From assembly GCF_004216555.1 (NCBI RefSeq), contig NZ_SGWQ01000003.1, forward strand, positions 48,146 through 112,145: a stretch of DNA of 64,000 nt, written 5' to 3'. The translations under genes were made by a program, and so were the position numbers. Below are positions 55,023 through 62,697 of the stretch, piece after piece. The DNA is from Herbihabitans rhizosphaerae (GTDB lineage Bacteria > Actinomycetota > Actinomycetes > Mycobacteriales > Pseudonocardiaceae). Position 1 is the first letter of the stretch; each line of letters starts with the position of its first letter. Under the pieces are notes generated by a model. The model saw nothing but the letters and a program-made list of their open reading frames with translations, did not search any database and was not told the DNA's origin.

Positions 55023-55670
55023 TCAGGCGTTCGGGTGAACGCGTAGCCCGCCCGCGGCGGCGGTGACCTGGCGCAGTTCGGTGATCCACAGGTCCGGCGC
55101 GTCCTCATCGGTCGCGCCCGCGAACTCGGCGCCGAGCCCGATGCAGCGCATGCCGGCGGCGGCCGCGGCCCGGCGGCCGGCGATGGCGTCCTCGATGACG
55201 ACGCAGTCGGCGGGCGGCACGTCGAGCAGGCGCGCGGCGAGAAGATAGCCCTCGGGGTCGGGCTTGCCGGTGGTCACGTCGTTGGCGGTGACGAGGTGGC
55301 GCGGCTCGGGTATCCCGGCGGCCCGCAGCCGTCCGCGCGCGACGTTGCGGGCGCCGGAGGTGACCACCGCCCAGGCGTCGGGCGACAGTCCGGCGATCAG
55401 CTCCGCCGCGCCGGGAACCGTTGCCACGCCGTCGAAATCGCGTTCCTCGACGGCGACGATCCTGGCGTCCTCGGCGATCGGGTCGAGGTGCGGGGCGAGC
55501 GTGCTGATCACGTCGACGGCGCGGCGGCCGTGGGACAGGCGGATGGCCGCCTCGGCGTCGAGGGCGTGCCCGGCGGCCCAGTCGCGCAGGATCCGGTGGA
55601 TCGTGGCGGTCGAGTCGGCGAGCACGCCGTCCAGGTCGAACAGCACGGCTCTGGTCTCGAGGATCGTCAT
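55023..55670 (-). CDS. HAD-superfamily sugar-phosphate phosphatase
   Basis: A 215-residue HAD subfamily IA hydrolase. Motif 1 FDLDGVLADS (nucleophile Asp), motif 2 VVTSGA, motif 3 GKPDPEGYL and motif 4 VVIEDAIAG are all intact. It likely acts on sugar or polyol phosphates. The start MTILETRAVLFDLDG is chosen since the upstream extension lacks any family features. A 197-base gap after the VOC gene separates the convergent ends. Confidence 0.92.
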   Translation of the reverse strand: MTILETRAVLFDLDGVLADSTATIHRILRDWAAGHALDAEAAIRLSHGRRAVDVISTLAPHLDPIAEDARIVAVEERDFDGVATVPGAAELIAGLSPDAWAVVTSGARNVARGRLRAAGIPEPRHLVTANDVTTGKPDPEGYLLAARLLDVPPADCVVIEDAIAGRRAAAAAGMRCIGLGAEFAGATDEDAPDLWITELRQVTAAAGGLRVHPNA

Positions 55671-55743
55671 GCACTGACTCTCACTCGCGGGTGGTCGGCC
55701 TGCCAAGGTCCACTTTCGTGCGGTTCCCGGCGGCCGCATCAAG

Positions 55744-55770
55744 TTGTCCACAGCCACCGGGTTATCCACA
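55744..55770. other. Two DnaA-box-like sequences
   Basis: TTGTCCACA (55744-55752) and TTATCCACA (55762-55770, an exact DnaA-box consensus) lie 18 bases apart, followed by TGTGGAT. They are in the 237-base gap between the HAD and enoyl-CoA hydratase genes. No replication origin genes are near, so this is not oriC. It could titrate DnaA. Confidence 0.45.
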
Positions 55771-55907
55771 TGTGGATCTTGCTCCCCCGATCGCCCGCCC
55801 CACCCCGATACACTTGGCTCGAGGGCCGCCCCCGGTGTGGGTGGGGGATGTTGGTCCACGCCGGGAGTTGGTGCGGCGCAAGGGAAATCGACGGATCGGT
55901 GCGGGGA

Positions 55908-56687
55908 TCAGAAGTTGGGTTTGCGCTTGTCGAGGAAGGCGCGCACGCCCTCGGCGTAGTCCGCGCTGGTGACCGACTCCTGGTAGAGCTCACGCACCGC
56001 GTCGTCCTCGGTGAGCTGGCCGCCGGTGATCCGGTTCACGATCGTCTTGGCGCCGCGCACGCTCACCTGGGCACGCGAGGCGATCAGCTCCGCCGCCCCG
56101 AGCGCCCGCTTGCGCACCGCGGCAGCACCCGGGTGCAGCTCGTTCACCAGGCCGATCCGCAGCGCGGTCGCCGCGTCGAAGATGTCGCCGGTGTAGAGGA
56201 TCTGCTTGGCCCACGCCGGCCCGACCACGTCCACCAGCTGCTTGGTCGACGCGAACGCGTACACGATGCCCAGCTTGGCCGGCGTGATCCCGAAGCTCGC
56301 GTCGTCGGCCGCCATCCGCACGTCGCACGCGAGGGCGATCTCGCAACCGCCGCCGATGCACCAGCCGGTGATCGCCGCGATGGTCGGTTTGCGCAGCGTG
56401 GCGATCGCCCGCGCACCGTCGTGCACCGCCAGGCCGTACCGCTCCGCGTCCGCCGGCTCCGTGCGCAGCGCGGCGAACTCGCCGATGTCCGCACCGGCCG
56501 AGAAGTGCTCCCCGCCGGTGATCACCAGCACTCGGATCGTCTCGTCCGCGTCGACCTCGGCCATCAGCTCGGGCAACGCGGACCACATGGCCAGGCTCAT
56601 CGCGTTGCGCTTGGCCGGCCGGTCGATCGTCAGCGTGGCCACGGCGCCGGCGCGCGCCAGTCGCAGGTGCTCGGTCACGCGGGTCAC
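55908..56687 (-). CDS. Enoyl-CoA hydratase/isomerase family protein
   Basis: A 259-residue crotonase. The oxyanion-hole segments FSAGADIGEFAAL and GWCIGGGCEIALACDVRMA are intact. The region ASFGITPAKLGIVY lacks the two catalytic glutamates of true hydratases, so isomerase or other crotonase chemistry is possible. The C-terminal GVRAFLDKRKPNF is typical. It is on the minus strand 43 bases after the end of the coiled-coil membrane protein gene and may be read with it. Confidence 0.9.
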   Translation of the reverse strand: MTRVTEHLRLARAGAVATLTIDRPAKRNAMSLAMWSALPELMAEVDADETIRVLVITGGEHFSAGADIGEFAALRTEPADAERYGLAVHDGARAIATLRKPTIAAITGWCIGGGCEIALACDVRMAADDASFGITPAKLGIVYAFASTKQLVDVVGPAWAKQILYTGDIFDAATALRIGLVNELHPGAAAVRKRALGAAELIASRAQVSVRGAKTIVNRITGGQLTEDDAVRELYQESVTSADYAEGVRAFLDKRKPNF

Positions 56688-56730
56688 CGTAACCCGGGCG
56701 GCGCCGCGCGGCCTCGCACCGAGATCGCCG

Positions 56731-58317
56731 TCACGCCGTCACGCGCACGTCCTCGGCCAGCAGCGCGCGCACGCCTTCGACGTCGGCGTTCACCTTGGCC
56801 TGGCGTGACCGCAGCACGGCGACCGCCGCCTCGAGCTGCTCGACCCGGCCGTGGATCTCGGCGGTCACCTTCTGGCGGGCGTCTTCGCGGACCTGGTCCA
56901 TGTCGGCGTTCTCGCGTTTCGCCTGCCGCACGAACATCCCGCCGGTGCCGAAGGCGATGAGCGCCGGCACCAGCCAGCCCCACCCGGCGGCGACCGCGAG
57001 CAGGGCGAACAGCAGGCCGACACCGCCGGCCGCCCACGCCTTGCCCTTCGTGGTCGAGTCGACCGTGTACCTCCCCGCCGCGCGCTCCCGCGCCTTGTCG
57101 GCCATGCCGGCGGCCGGCCCGTCCGGCGTGATCGTCACCTCGCCGCCGCGCACGCGCACCCGGACCTCGGTCGACACGTCCTGGCGCGCCTGGCCGGCGA
57201 GTCGTTCCGCGGCGGCGACGATCAGTGACGCGTTGATCCGCACGGCGGCCTTGGCCCGGCCGGGGTTGTCCGTATCGGTGACGTCGCCGGTCAGCATGCC
57301 CATCGTGTCGCCGACCTCGCCGTCCCAGGTGTCCAGCGTCCACTCGCCGGCGCCCGGCCCCTCGATCTTGGCGCGCAGTTCGCGTTCCCGCGTCAGCAAC
57401 GGAATCTCGGGCTCGCTGCCTTCGTCGACCAGCAGCCGCAGCACGACCGGCGCCAGGTGGTCGGGCTCGCCAGGGTCCGGCGCTCCCGCCAACCGGCCCG
57501 CGACCCAGGAGCGCAACACCGCGAGGCGATCGCACGCGTCGGTCGCCGCGGCCAGTTCGACCGCGTTGGACAGCTCGCCGCTGGCCCGCGACACCGTCTT
57601 GTCCGGCTTGATCGCCGCGCACCACCGCGCGATCTGCTTGTCCCGCTCCGGACCGTCCAGCCGCGCCACGGACGCGGCGCCGCGCCGGTGGATCAGCTCG
57701 CGGCCGGCCTCGCCGAAGTGGCCGTCGGCGCACAGCACCCAGATCGCGCGCTGATACATCAATACCGTGTCGCCCAGCTCGGGCAATGCGTCCGGCAGCG
57801 CGCCGATGGCAGTCGAGCCGCGACCGGCTGCCCCGGCGGCCAGCACGCGGAACACGGTGGCGCGCCGGGTGTCCCGGGCCTCGGCCAGTCGCAGGGAGGT
57901 GACGTTCTCAGTTCCGTCCACAGTGGACAGATGGGCGGCCAGCGCCGGGGCCAGCCAGTAACCGTCCACATCGGACTGCGCACCGGTGGGCCGCTGGCCG
58001 TCGAGCACCGCGCGCGCCCGGTGCCGCAGCTTGGTCTCGGCGTCGTACGGGGTGAACTGCTGGCGAAGGTCGCTCAGCTCGACGAACGCGTCGAACGCCG
58101 TGGAGAGTTTGTCGAGCCGCTGTTCCAGCGAGCCGGTGGCCTTGGACAGCTCGGCCTGCAGCCGCCGCTGGTTGCGGCGGGTGGCGTGCAGCGTGCTGTG
58201 CAGGCCGTCGACGTGGTCGCGCAGTTCACGGTCCCACGTGGTCTCGCCCCAACCGAAGAACCCCTCGTTCCAGCGGTTGGACTCGTAGCCGCCGCCCGAA
58301 CCGACCCCGCCACTCAC
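56731..58317 (-). CDS. Large coiled-coil membrane protein of unknown function
   Basis: I do not recognise this 528-residue protein. A Gly-rich N-terminus (SGGVGSGGGYESNRWNEGFF) is followed by a coiled coil (about 45-80: LHATRRNQRRLQAELSKATG, then LEQRLDKLST). A helical middle comes next, then a beta segment (EVRVRVRGGEVTITPDG). Two hydrophobic helices (about 430-462) follow, and a final coiled coil (about 470-520: VEQLEAAVAVLRSRQAKVNA). It could be a structural or membrane-remodelling protein. Both ends are probably on the same, cytoplasmic side. Confidence 0.75.
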   Translation of the reverse strand: MSGGVGSGGGYESNRWNEGFFGWGETTWDRELRDHVDGLHSTLHATRRNQRRLQAELSKATGSLEQRLDKLSTAFDAFVELSDLRQQFTPYDAETKLRHRARAVLDGQRPTGAQSDVDGYWLAPALAAHLSTVDGTENVTSLRLAEARDTRRATVFRVLAAGAAGRGSTAIGALPDALPELGDTVLMYQRAIWVLCADGHFGEAGRELIHRRGAASVARLDGPERDKQIARWCAAIKPDKTVSRASGELSNAVELAAATDACDRLAVLRSWVAGRLAGAPDPGEPDHLAPVVLRLLVDEGSEPEIPLLTRERELRAKIEGPGAGEWTLDTWDGEVGDTMGMLTGDVTDTDNPGRAKAAVRINASLIVAAAERLAGQARQDVSTEVRVRVRGGEVTITPDGPAAGMADKARERAAGRYTVDSTTKGKAWAAGGVGLLFALLAVAAGWGWLVPALIAFGTGGMFVRQAKRENADMDQVREDARQKVTAEIHGRVEQLEAAVAVLRSRQAKVNADVEGVRALLAEDVRVTA

Positions 58318-58384
58318 CGTTCGTGTCCTCCCCGTTCACGGTCACCACACACGGGTGAGATGCGAGGGGCGGCATTCTGGTTTC

Positions 58385-59596
58385 ATGCGTCGCCACATGC
58401 TGGTGATCGCGGTGGTCGCGACAGCCGCCACCGCGTGCACGTCGTCGGACAACGTGGGCCAGGTGCCGGCCGGCCCGAACCAACCAGCCGCCACCCCGCC
58501 GAGCAGCGCGCCCGCGCCGGGTGGCCTGCGGGTCGAGGAGGTGACCGGCGGGCTGGACCACGGGTGGGACATGGGTTTCCTGCCGGACGGCACGGTGCTG
58601 GTGTCGCAGCGCGGCGGCAAGCTCGCGCTGGTGTCCGGCGGCCGTGCCGGTGCGTCGGTGACCGAGGTGGCGGCCGACCTGTCCGACGTGCACGCGCGCG
58701 GCGAGGGCGGGCTGATGGGTCTGGCGCCGCATCCGGACTTCGCCACGTCGCGGCGGTTCGTGACGTGTCAGGCGCACGCCGAGGGCGGCCGGGCGGTGGA
58801 CGTGCGGCTGGTCAACTGGCGGCTGTCCGAGGACGGGCGCAGTGCCACGCGGGTCGGCGAGTTGCTGACCGGCCTGCCGGTGAACCCGAGCGGGCGGCAC
58901 TCGGGTTGCCGGCCGACGGCGGGACCGGACGGCGCGCTGCTGGTCGGCACCGGCGACACGGCGCGCGGGAACCTGTCGCAGGATCGCGGCAACCTCGGCG
59001 GCAAGGTGCTGCGGCTGGACTGGAACACCGGAAATCCCTTGCCGGGCAACCCTTTCCTGAACGCGGCGAACCCGCGTGAGCGCCTGGTGTACACGTTCGG
59101 GCACCGCAACGTGCAGGGCGTGGCGGTGCGCCCGGGCGGCCAGCAGGTGTTCGTCGCCGAGCACGGGCCGACCGAGAACGACGAGATGAACCTGCTGCGC
59201 GCGGGCGGCAACTACGGGTGGGATCCGTCGCGTGGCGGCACGGTCGGCGGGTACGACGAGGACGTGCCGATGACCGATCTGCAACGGTTCCCGAACGCGG
59301 TGCCGGCGGTGTGGGAGTCGGGCAAGACGACCGAGGCGATCTGCGCGGTGACGTTCCTGTCCGGTCCACAGTGGACGGACATGGACGGCGCGATGGTGGT
59401 CACCGCGCTCAAGGGCGCCAAGCTGATGATCTTCCAGCTCGATCAGGCCGGCGCGGTGCGCTCGGTGACGATTCCCCCGGAGTTCACCGACCGCTTCGGC
59501 CGCCTGCGAGCCGCGCGCACGGCTCCGGACGGCGCCCTCTACGTCACCACGTCCAACGGCGACAACGACAAGCTCCTGCGCATCACGCGAGGCTGA
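58385..59596 (+). CDS. PQQ-dependent aldose sugar dehydrogenase-like lipoprotein
   Basis: A 403-residue lipoprotein (lipobox ending ATA-C18) with the six-bladed propeller of soluble glucose/sorbosone dehydrogenases: GLDHGWDMGFLPDGTVLVSQ, EGGLMGLAPHPDF, GALLVGTGDT and FGHRNVQGVAVRP are family landmarks. The H in APHPDF/GHRN and N in GGNYGW fit PQQ and calcium binding. It probably oxidises sugars at the outer face of the membrane, provided PQQ is available. It is divergent from the coiled-coil gene. Confidence 0.9.
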   Translation: MRRHMLVIAVVATAATACTSSDNVGQVPAGPNQPAATPPSSAPAPGGLRVEEVTGGLDHGWDMGFLPDGTVLVSQRGGKLALVSGGRAGASVTEVAADLSDVHARGEGGLMGLAPHPDFATSRRFVTCQAHAEGGRAVDVRLVNWRLSEDGRSATRVGELLTGLPVNPSGRHSGCRPTAGPDGALLVGTGDTARGNLSQDRGNLGGKVLRLDWNTGNPLPGNPFLNAANPRERLVYTFGHRNVQGVAVRPGGQQVFVAEHGPTENDEMNLLRAGGNYGWDPSRGGTVGGYDEDVPMTDLQRFPNAVPAVWESGKTTEAICAVTFLSGPQWTDMDGAMVVTALKGAKLMIFQLDQAGAVRSVTIPPEFTDRFGRLRAARTAPDGALYVTTSNGDNDKLLRITRG

Positions 59597-59671
59597 TCCA
59601 CCCTCACCCGCCCGCACACCCCGATTCCGTCGGTCCCCCTCCTTAACGTGGACCTATCGGGGGACGCCGAA

Positions 59672-60265
59672 TCAGCGTGAATCGGGCTCAGGTTCGCGTC
59701 CGGTGGCCCTGAGCAGGCGAAACCACGGATCGTCGCCGCCGGGAAGATCGAAAACGGCGTCATACATCCCGGCGAGCGCCACCTCGATCTTGTTCCCCGG
59801 CCGGTACCGCACACCGGTCGCCGGCGCGAGATCGTCGTGGTGCACAGCCAGCTCGTTCAGCCCGAACATCACCTGCAGCGCGACCGGGATCGGCCCGCGC
59901 TGGTGCGGCATCAGCTCCTCCGGCGAGCGCACCGCGTCCAGGAACGAGCCGGCCGCGACGTCCAGCGCCGACACCGGATCGCCGGTGAACTCGCGCACCG
60001 CCCGCAGGTTCTCCCCGGACAACTCCTCCGGCGCGAACGGCGGCCGCATCGAGCCGGCGCGCCCGCGCTCCAGCATGTCGCCGAACCGCCGGAACGTCGC
60101 GGCCAGGTGCGCGGTGAGCCCGCTGACCGTCCACTGTGTACAGACCGTGGGCACGGACGGGTCGAGGTCGGCCACGGCGTCCAGGTACCGGCGAAGCTCG
60201 CCGCGCGACCACTCGATCGCCCCCGGCCACGGCGCCGCCGACGCCGGGTAGTCCTCGACGCCCAC
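59672..60265 (-). CDS. Mycothiol-dependent maleylpyruvate isomerase-type protein
   Basis: A 197-residue DinB-fold/MDMPI N-terminal protein: IEWSRGELRRYLDAVADLDP, then CTQWTVSGLTAHLAATFRRF and FGLNELAVHHDDLAPATG. The H in TAHLA and the ELAVHHDD motif are likely metal ligands. Members use mycothiol as cofactor or metal-bound thiol transferases. The start is taken at GTG 60265 (VGVEDYPAS). It is divergent from the thioesterase remnant at 60305. Confidence 0.8.
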   Translation of the reverse strand: MGVEDYPASAAPWPGAIEWSRGELRRYLDAVADLDPSVPTVCTQWTVSGLTAHLAATFRRFGDMLERGRAGSMRPPFAPEELSGENLRAVREFTGDPVSALDVAAGSFLDAVRSPEELMPHQRGPIPVALQVMFGLNELAVHHDDLAPATGVRYRPGNKIEVALAGMYDAVFDLPGGDDPWFRLLRATGREPEPDSR

Positions 60266-60304
60266 TACCGAGACCCCGCCATGGCCGCAGGCTAGCGCGC
60301 GACC

Positions 60305-60635
60305 GTGATACTTGCGGTGGAAGACGAGCAGGCGTCCCCCGAGGTGCGCGCCCGCGTGACGGCCAGCTTCGAGCGCCAGGGGCTGATGCGCCACCTCGGC
60401 GCCCGGCTCGCGCACATCGCGCTGCCCCACCGCGAGGAGCTGACCCAGCAGCACGGCTACTTCCACGCCGGAACCACCAGCGCGATCGCGGACAGCGCCG
60501 GCGGCTACGCGGCGTTCACGCTGTTCGCCGCCGAGTCGACCGTGCTCACCGTGGAGTACAAGATCAACCTGCTGGCACACGCCGGTCGACCCCGAAACGC
60601 TGAACGTGCCGTTCCCCCGCGCCTGGCCCGAATGA
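60305..60635 (+). pseudogene. Truncated PaaI-type thioesterase joined to another gene's 3' end
   Basis: From GTG 60305 the frame encodes a PaaI/hotdog thioesterase N-terminal half: FERQGLMRHLGARLAHIALP, then QQHGYFHAGTTSAIADSAGG and VLTVEYKINLLA. It stops matching the family near 60577 and continues as sequence without similarity. Another frame over 60577-60635 reads HTPVDPETLNVPFPRAWPE and then TGA, with G/C in every third position but one, typical of a real C-terminus. I infer a deletion that fused the thioesterase to the end of a second gene, out of frame. The other gene is not identified. A shortened and still expressed thioesterase is less likely. Confidence 0.6.
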
Positions 60636-60636
60636 A

Positions 60637-61263
60637 TCAGCGCGCCCGCTCGCGCAGCACCGGCCCGCCTTCCAGGTGCGACAGCCCGTTCCAGGCCAGG
60701 TTCACCAGGTGCGCGGCCACCTCGTCACGCCCCGGCTTGCGCACCTCGAGCCACCACTGCCCGGTCAGCGCGACCAGGCCGACCAGCGCCTGGGAGTACA
60801 GCGCGGCCAGCTTGCGGTCGTAGCCGCGCGAGTCGAACTGCACGCCGAGAATGTCCTCGACCTGGCTCGCGATGTCGTTGAGCAGACTGGAGAACGTACC
60901 CGTCGAGGTGGCCACCGGCGAGTTGCGCACCATGATCCGGAAGCCGTCCGTGGAACCTTCCACGTAGTCCAGCAGCGAGACGGCCGCGCGCTCCAGGAGC
61001 AGCCGAGGGTGCGCGTTCTCGGCGAGCGCTTCGGTCATCCGGCTCAGCAGCTCCTGCATCTCCCGGTCCACGACGACCGCGTAGATGCCCTCCTTGCCCC
61101 CGAAGTGTTCGTACACAACGGGTTTACTGACTTTCGCCCGGTGCGCGATCTCCTCGACCGACGCTCCGTCGAAGCCTCGTTCGGCGAATAATGCCCGCGC
61201 CACGTCGAGCAATTGCTCGCGCCGCTCCTTGCCGGTCATCCGGACCCGTGCCACCGGGCCCAC
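60637..61263 (-). CDS. TetR-family regulator
   Basis: A 208-residue protein: helix-turn-helix (about 15-60, LLDVARALFAERGFDGASVE, then KVSKPVVYEHFGGKEGIYAV) and a C-terminal domain with tryptophans (TGQWWLEVRKPG). The start may be GTG 61263 or a later GTG/ATG (MTGKERREQL, nine codons on). It faces in the same direction as the desaturase gene located upstream of it (61303-62268) and ends close to the thioesterase remnant. Similar TetR genes in mycobacteria are linked to lipid genes. Confidence 0.88.
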   Translation of the reverse strand: MGPVARVRMTGKERREQLLDVARALFAERGFDGASVEEIAHRAKVSKPVVYEHFGGKEGIYAVVVDREMQELLSRMTEALAENAHPRLLLERAAVSLLDYVEGSTDGFRIMVRNSPVATSTGTFSSLLNDIASQVEDILGVQFDSRGYDRKLAALYSQALVGLVALTGQWWLEVRKPGRDEVAAHLVNLAWNGLSHLEGGPVLRERAR

Positions 61264-61302
61264 TCTAGAGCGGTGCGGCGCTCGGAGCGCGCCGATTACC
61301 GA

Positions 61303-62268
61303 CTATTCCGTGCCGGCCGTGATTCGGGCCAGCCGCTGCGGGGTCGGCCAGCGCACGTCGGTCGCCCAGCCGAACTTCTCGAAGATCCAGATCAGCCGCG
61401 CCGACGTGTCGATCTGTCCGCGCTTGACGCCGTGCCGCGCGCAGGTCGGGTCGGCGTGGTGCAGGTTGTGCCACGACTCGCCGAAGCTCAGGATCGCCAG
61501 CGGCCAGAAGTTCGCCGCCTTGTCGCGGCTCTTGAACGGCCGCTCGCCCACCATGTGACAGATCGAGTTGGTCGACCAGGTCACGTGGTGCAGCACCGAG
61601 ATCCGCACCAGGCCGGCCCAGAAGAACGCGGACAGCGCGCCGGCCCAGGACCAGGTGATCAGCCCGCCGAGGATTCCGGGCAGCACCAGCGACAGCGCGG
61701 TGATCAGCGGGAACAGCTTGTTCACCCGCACGATGTCCTTGTCCTGGAACAGATCCGGAGCGAAGCGCTGCTTGTTGGTCATGTTCTTGTCGAACACCCA
61801 GCCCATGTGCGCGTGCCAGAAGCCCCTGGTCAGCGCCCAGGGTGAGGTGCCGAACAGCCACGGCGAGTGCGGGTCACCCTCACGGTCGGAGAACGCGTGG
61901 TGGCGGCGGTGGTCGGCGACCCAGGTGATCGGCGGGCCCTGCACCGCGGCGCTGCCGGCGACCGCGAGCAGGATCTTGAGCGGCCGGTTCGCCTTGAACG
62001 AGCCGTGCGTGAACAGGCGGTGGTACCCGATGGTCACACCGAGGCCGGCGAAGTAGAAGAAGAACACCGCGAGCCCGATGTCGACCCAGCCGAGGCCCCA
62101 GCCCCACATCAGCGGCACGGCGGCGATCAACGCGGCGAACGGCACCAGGATGAACAGGTACACGGCGATATGAGTGGCCATGTCGCGTTGGCCGGACATG
62201 ATCGACTTGGGGCCACTGGGTCCGCTCTTGGGCTTGCTTTCCGTGTCGCGATCGACCGTCGCCGTCAT
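61303..62268 (-). CDS. Acyl-CoA delta-9 desaturase
   Basis: A 321-residue membrane di-iron desaturase. The three histidine boxes are HRLFTH, HRRHH and HNLHH, with four membrane helices in the usual pairs (about 33-75 and 178-225). It introduces a double bond in long-chain acyl-CoA, adjusting membrane fluidity and supplying oleic acid, as DesA3 does in mycobacteria. ATG 62268 with GGAAGAGG seven bases upstream is preferred over the GTG at 62274. A hairpin overlaps the ribosome site. Confidence 0.94.
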   Translation of the reverse strand: MTATVDRDTESKPKSGPSGPKSIMSGQRDMATHIAVYLFILVPFAALIAAVPLMWGWGLGWVDIGLAVFFFYFAGLGVTIGYHRLFTHGSFKANRPLKILLAVAGSAAVQGPPITWVADHRRHHAFSDREGDPHSPWLFGTSPWALTRGFWHAHMGWVFDKNMTNKQRFAPDLFQDKDIVRVNKLFPLITALSLVLPGILGGLITWSWAGALSAFFWAGLVRISVLHHVTWSTNSICHMVGERPFKSRDKAANFWPLAILSFGESWHNLHHADPTCARHGVKRGQIDTSARLIWIFEKFGWATDVRWPTPQRLARITAGTE

Positions 62269-62577
62269 CCGCACACCTCTTCCTTTCGCGGAAGGAAAGG
62301 CTCGCCTAACGTCAGGCGTAACCTACGACAGCGTAAGTTGGCCGGCCCGTCGTGCGCTAGTAGAGCTAGCCCCACCATGTGCGATGTGTCGCGACTAACT
62401 GTCCAGACTGGTTGAACAGGCAAGAAACGCGCAGCACCGGCTCGATCACTCGCCGCCGATAGATGTGATGCGGCTAACACTCGTTCGGACGCAAGATCAT
62501 TCGGGTTGGCCAGGGACGAGTGCTTCGCACCAGGTCCACGTGCGACCATGTTGAGCCGAACGGCAACCCCTTTTCGA
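62269..62577. other. 309-base gap between desaturase and tRNA-Gln
   Basis: No gene is seen. Near the desaturase start are the inverted repeats TTCCTT/AAGGAA (62280-62297, touching the ribosome site) and CGCCT/AGGCG (62303-62318), which may structure the desaturase leader. The middle contains no clear repeat. The tRNA promoter should lie in the last 60 bases. Confidence 0.45.
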
Positions 62578-62648
62578 TCCGCCGTGGTGTAAAGGCAGCA
62601 CCTTGGATTTTGGTTCCAATGGTCCAGGTTCGAATCCTGGCGGCGGAG
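62578..62648 (+). tRNA. tRNA-Gln (anticodon UUG)
   Basis: A cloverleaf can be drawn. The acceptor stem is TCCGCCG pairing with CGGCGGA. The D arm is GTGGTGTAAAGGCAGCAC. The anticodon stem is TTGGA/TCCAA with loop TTTTGGT, giving anticodon TTG for glutamine CAA codons. The T arm is CCAGGTTCGAATCCTGG. CCA is not encoded. It stands alone upstream of the GGDEF gene. Confidence 0.93.
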
Positions 62649-62697
62649 CGGTGAGCGTGTGACGTCCACCTGAGCACGGCTCGACGAGGAGACGCCA

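Noticed and set aside
54928-55035. Short open frame from GTG 54928 after a GGGGGAG site
   Set aside because: About 35 codons with no similarity, and its end overlaps the HAD gene; kept only as a possible promoter remnant.
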